Assembly (NCBI GenBank): GCA_021443285.1
Contig: JABUUG010000107.1
Coordinates: 1-5,151 of the forward strand
Reading direction: 5' to 3'
Length of the DNA: 5,151 bases
Source of the DNA: Bacteroidaceae bacterium
GTDB lineage: Bacteria; Bacteroidota; Bacteroidia; Bacteroidales; Bacteroidaceae
Shown here: one piece after another, positions 5,086-5,151 of the stretch
Position numbering within the stretch: position 1 is the first letter of the stretch
Layout of the letters: every line of letters begins with the position of its first letter
Notes under the pieces: model-generated
Seen by the model: only the letters and a program-made list of their open reading frames with translations
What the model was told of the DNA's origin: nothing
The model's database searches: none
Translations under genes and position numbers: made by a program

Positions 5086-5151
5086 GAGTAATGGTGGGTT
5101 CTATAAATTAGCTTGAGGCATTTTGAGAGTTTTTATTGAGCAGATTAGTTT
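5038..5151. other. Region downstream of the aminotransferase gene
   Basis: These 114 bases contain the rest of hairpin copy C and then AT-richer sequence with TTGAG occurring three times (5113-5117, 5123-5127, 5136-5140). No reading frame with support starts here. TTTG at 5122-5125 is followed 20 bases later by TAGTTT at 5146-5151, cut by the window end. That would fit the Bacteroidetes promoter pattern TTTG...TAnnTTTG only if the next bases are TG, so it is no more than a possible promoter for a gene beyond the window. No clear intrinsic terminator is visible. Confidence 0.45.

Noticed and set aside
5122..5151. Bacteroidetes-type promoter at the window end
   Set aside because: TTTG and TAGTTT are at suitable spacing, but the second motif is cut off and the region is AT-rich, so the match may be chance.

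Overview
The window looks like a chromosomal segment from an anaerobic member of the Bacteroidales, most likely a Prevotella-type gut or rumen bacterium. The coding sequence is moderately GC-rich while the spacers are AT-rich. Ribosome-binding sites are poor or absent, with A-rich leaders before the starts, and the proteins read like Bacteroidales homologues. The assignment is inferred from style and protein similarity recalled by eye, not from a search.

All five genes lie on the + strand and form one likely transcription unit. In order they are a PaaI-type hotdog acyl-CoA thioesterase (73-480), a YafV-type omega-amidase of the nitrilase superfamily (618-1391), IorA (1363-3012) and IorB (3120-3692), the two subunits of indolepyruvate (arylpyruvate):ferredoxin oxidoreductase, and a fold-type I PLP aminotransferase (3712-5037). 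The omega-amidase and iorA overlap by 29 bases. iorB and the aminotransferase are 19 bases apart.

Together they make chemical sense as an aromatic amino acid / arylacetate module. The aminotransferase interconverts aromatic amino acids and arylpyruvates. IorAB interconverts arylpyruvate and arylacetyl-CoA plus CO2. The thioesterase could release arylacetate from the CoA ester. The omega-amidase would remove alpha-ketoglutaramate if glutamine is the amino donor. The direction (degradation to arylacetates, or salvage of arylacetates into amino acids) cannot be decided from the window. The usual salvage partner, phenylacetate-CoA ligase (PaaK), is not present here.

The most unusual non-coding structure is a small dispersed hairpin element found in three of the four spacers longer than 50 bases (497-532, 3038-3073, 5024-5085). 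Each copy has an ATTCGG-started stem, and a conserved GTGGCTCA-like tail follows. Two stem base pairs change in a compensatory way between copies. One copy sits between iorA and iorB, and another contains the stop codon of the aminotransferase gene. The first spacer begins with a 9-base tandem repeat, and the second also holds short AT-rich repeats. IorA ends without the C-terminal ferredoxin-like domain of the archetypal enzyme. No tRNA, rRNA, CRISPR array, insertion sequence or transposase gene is seen.
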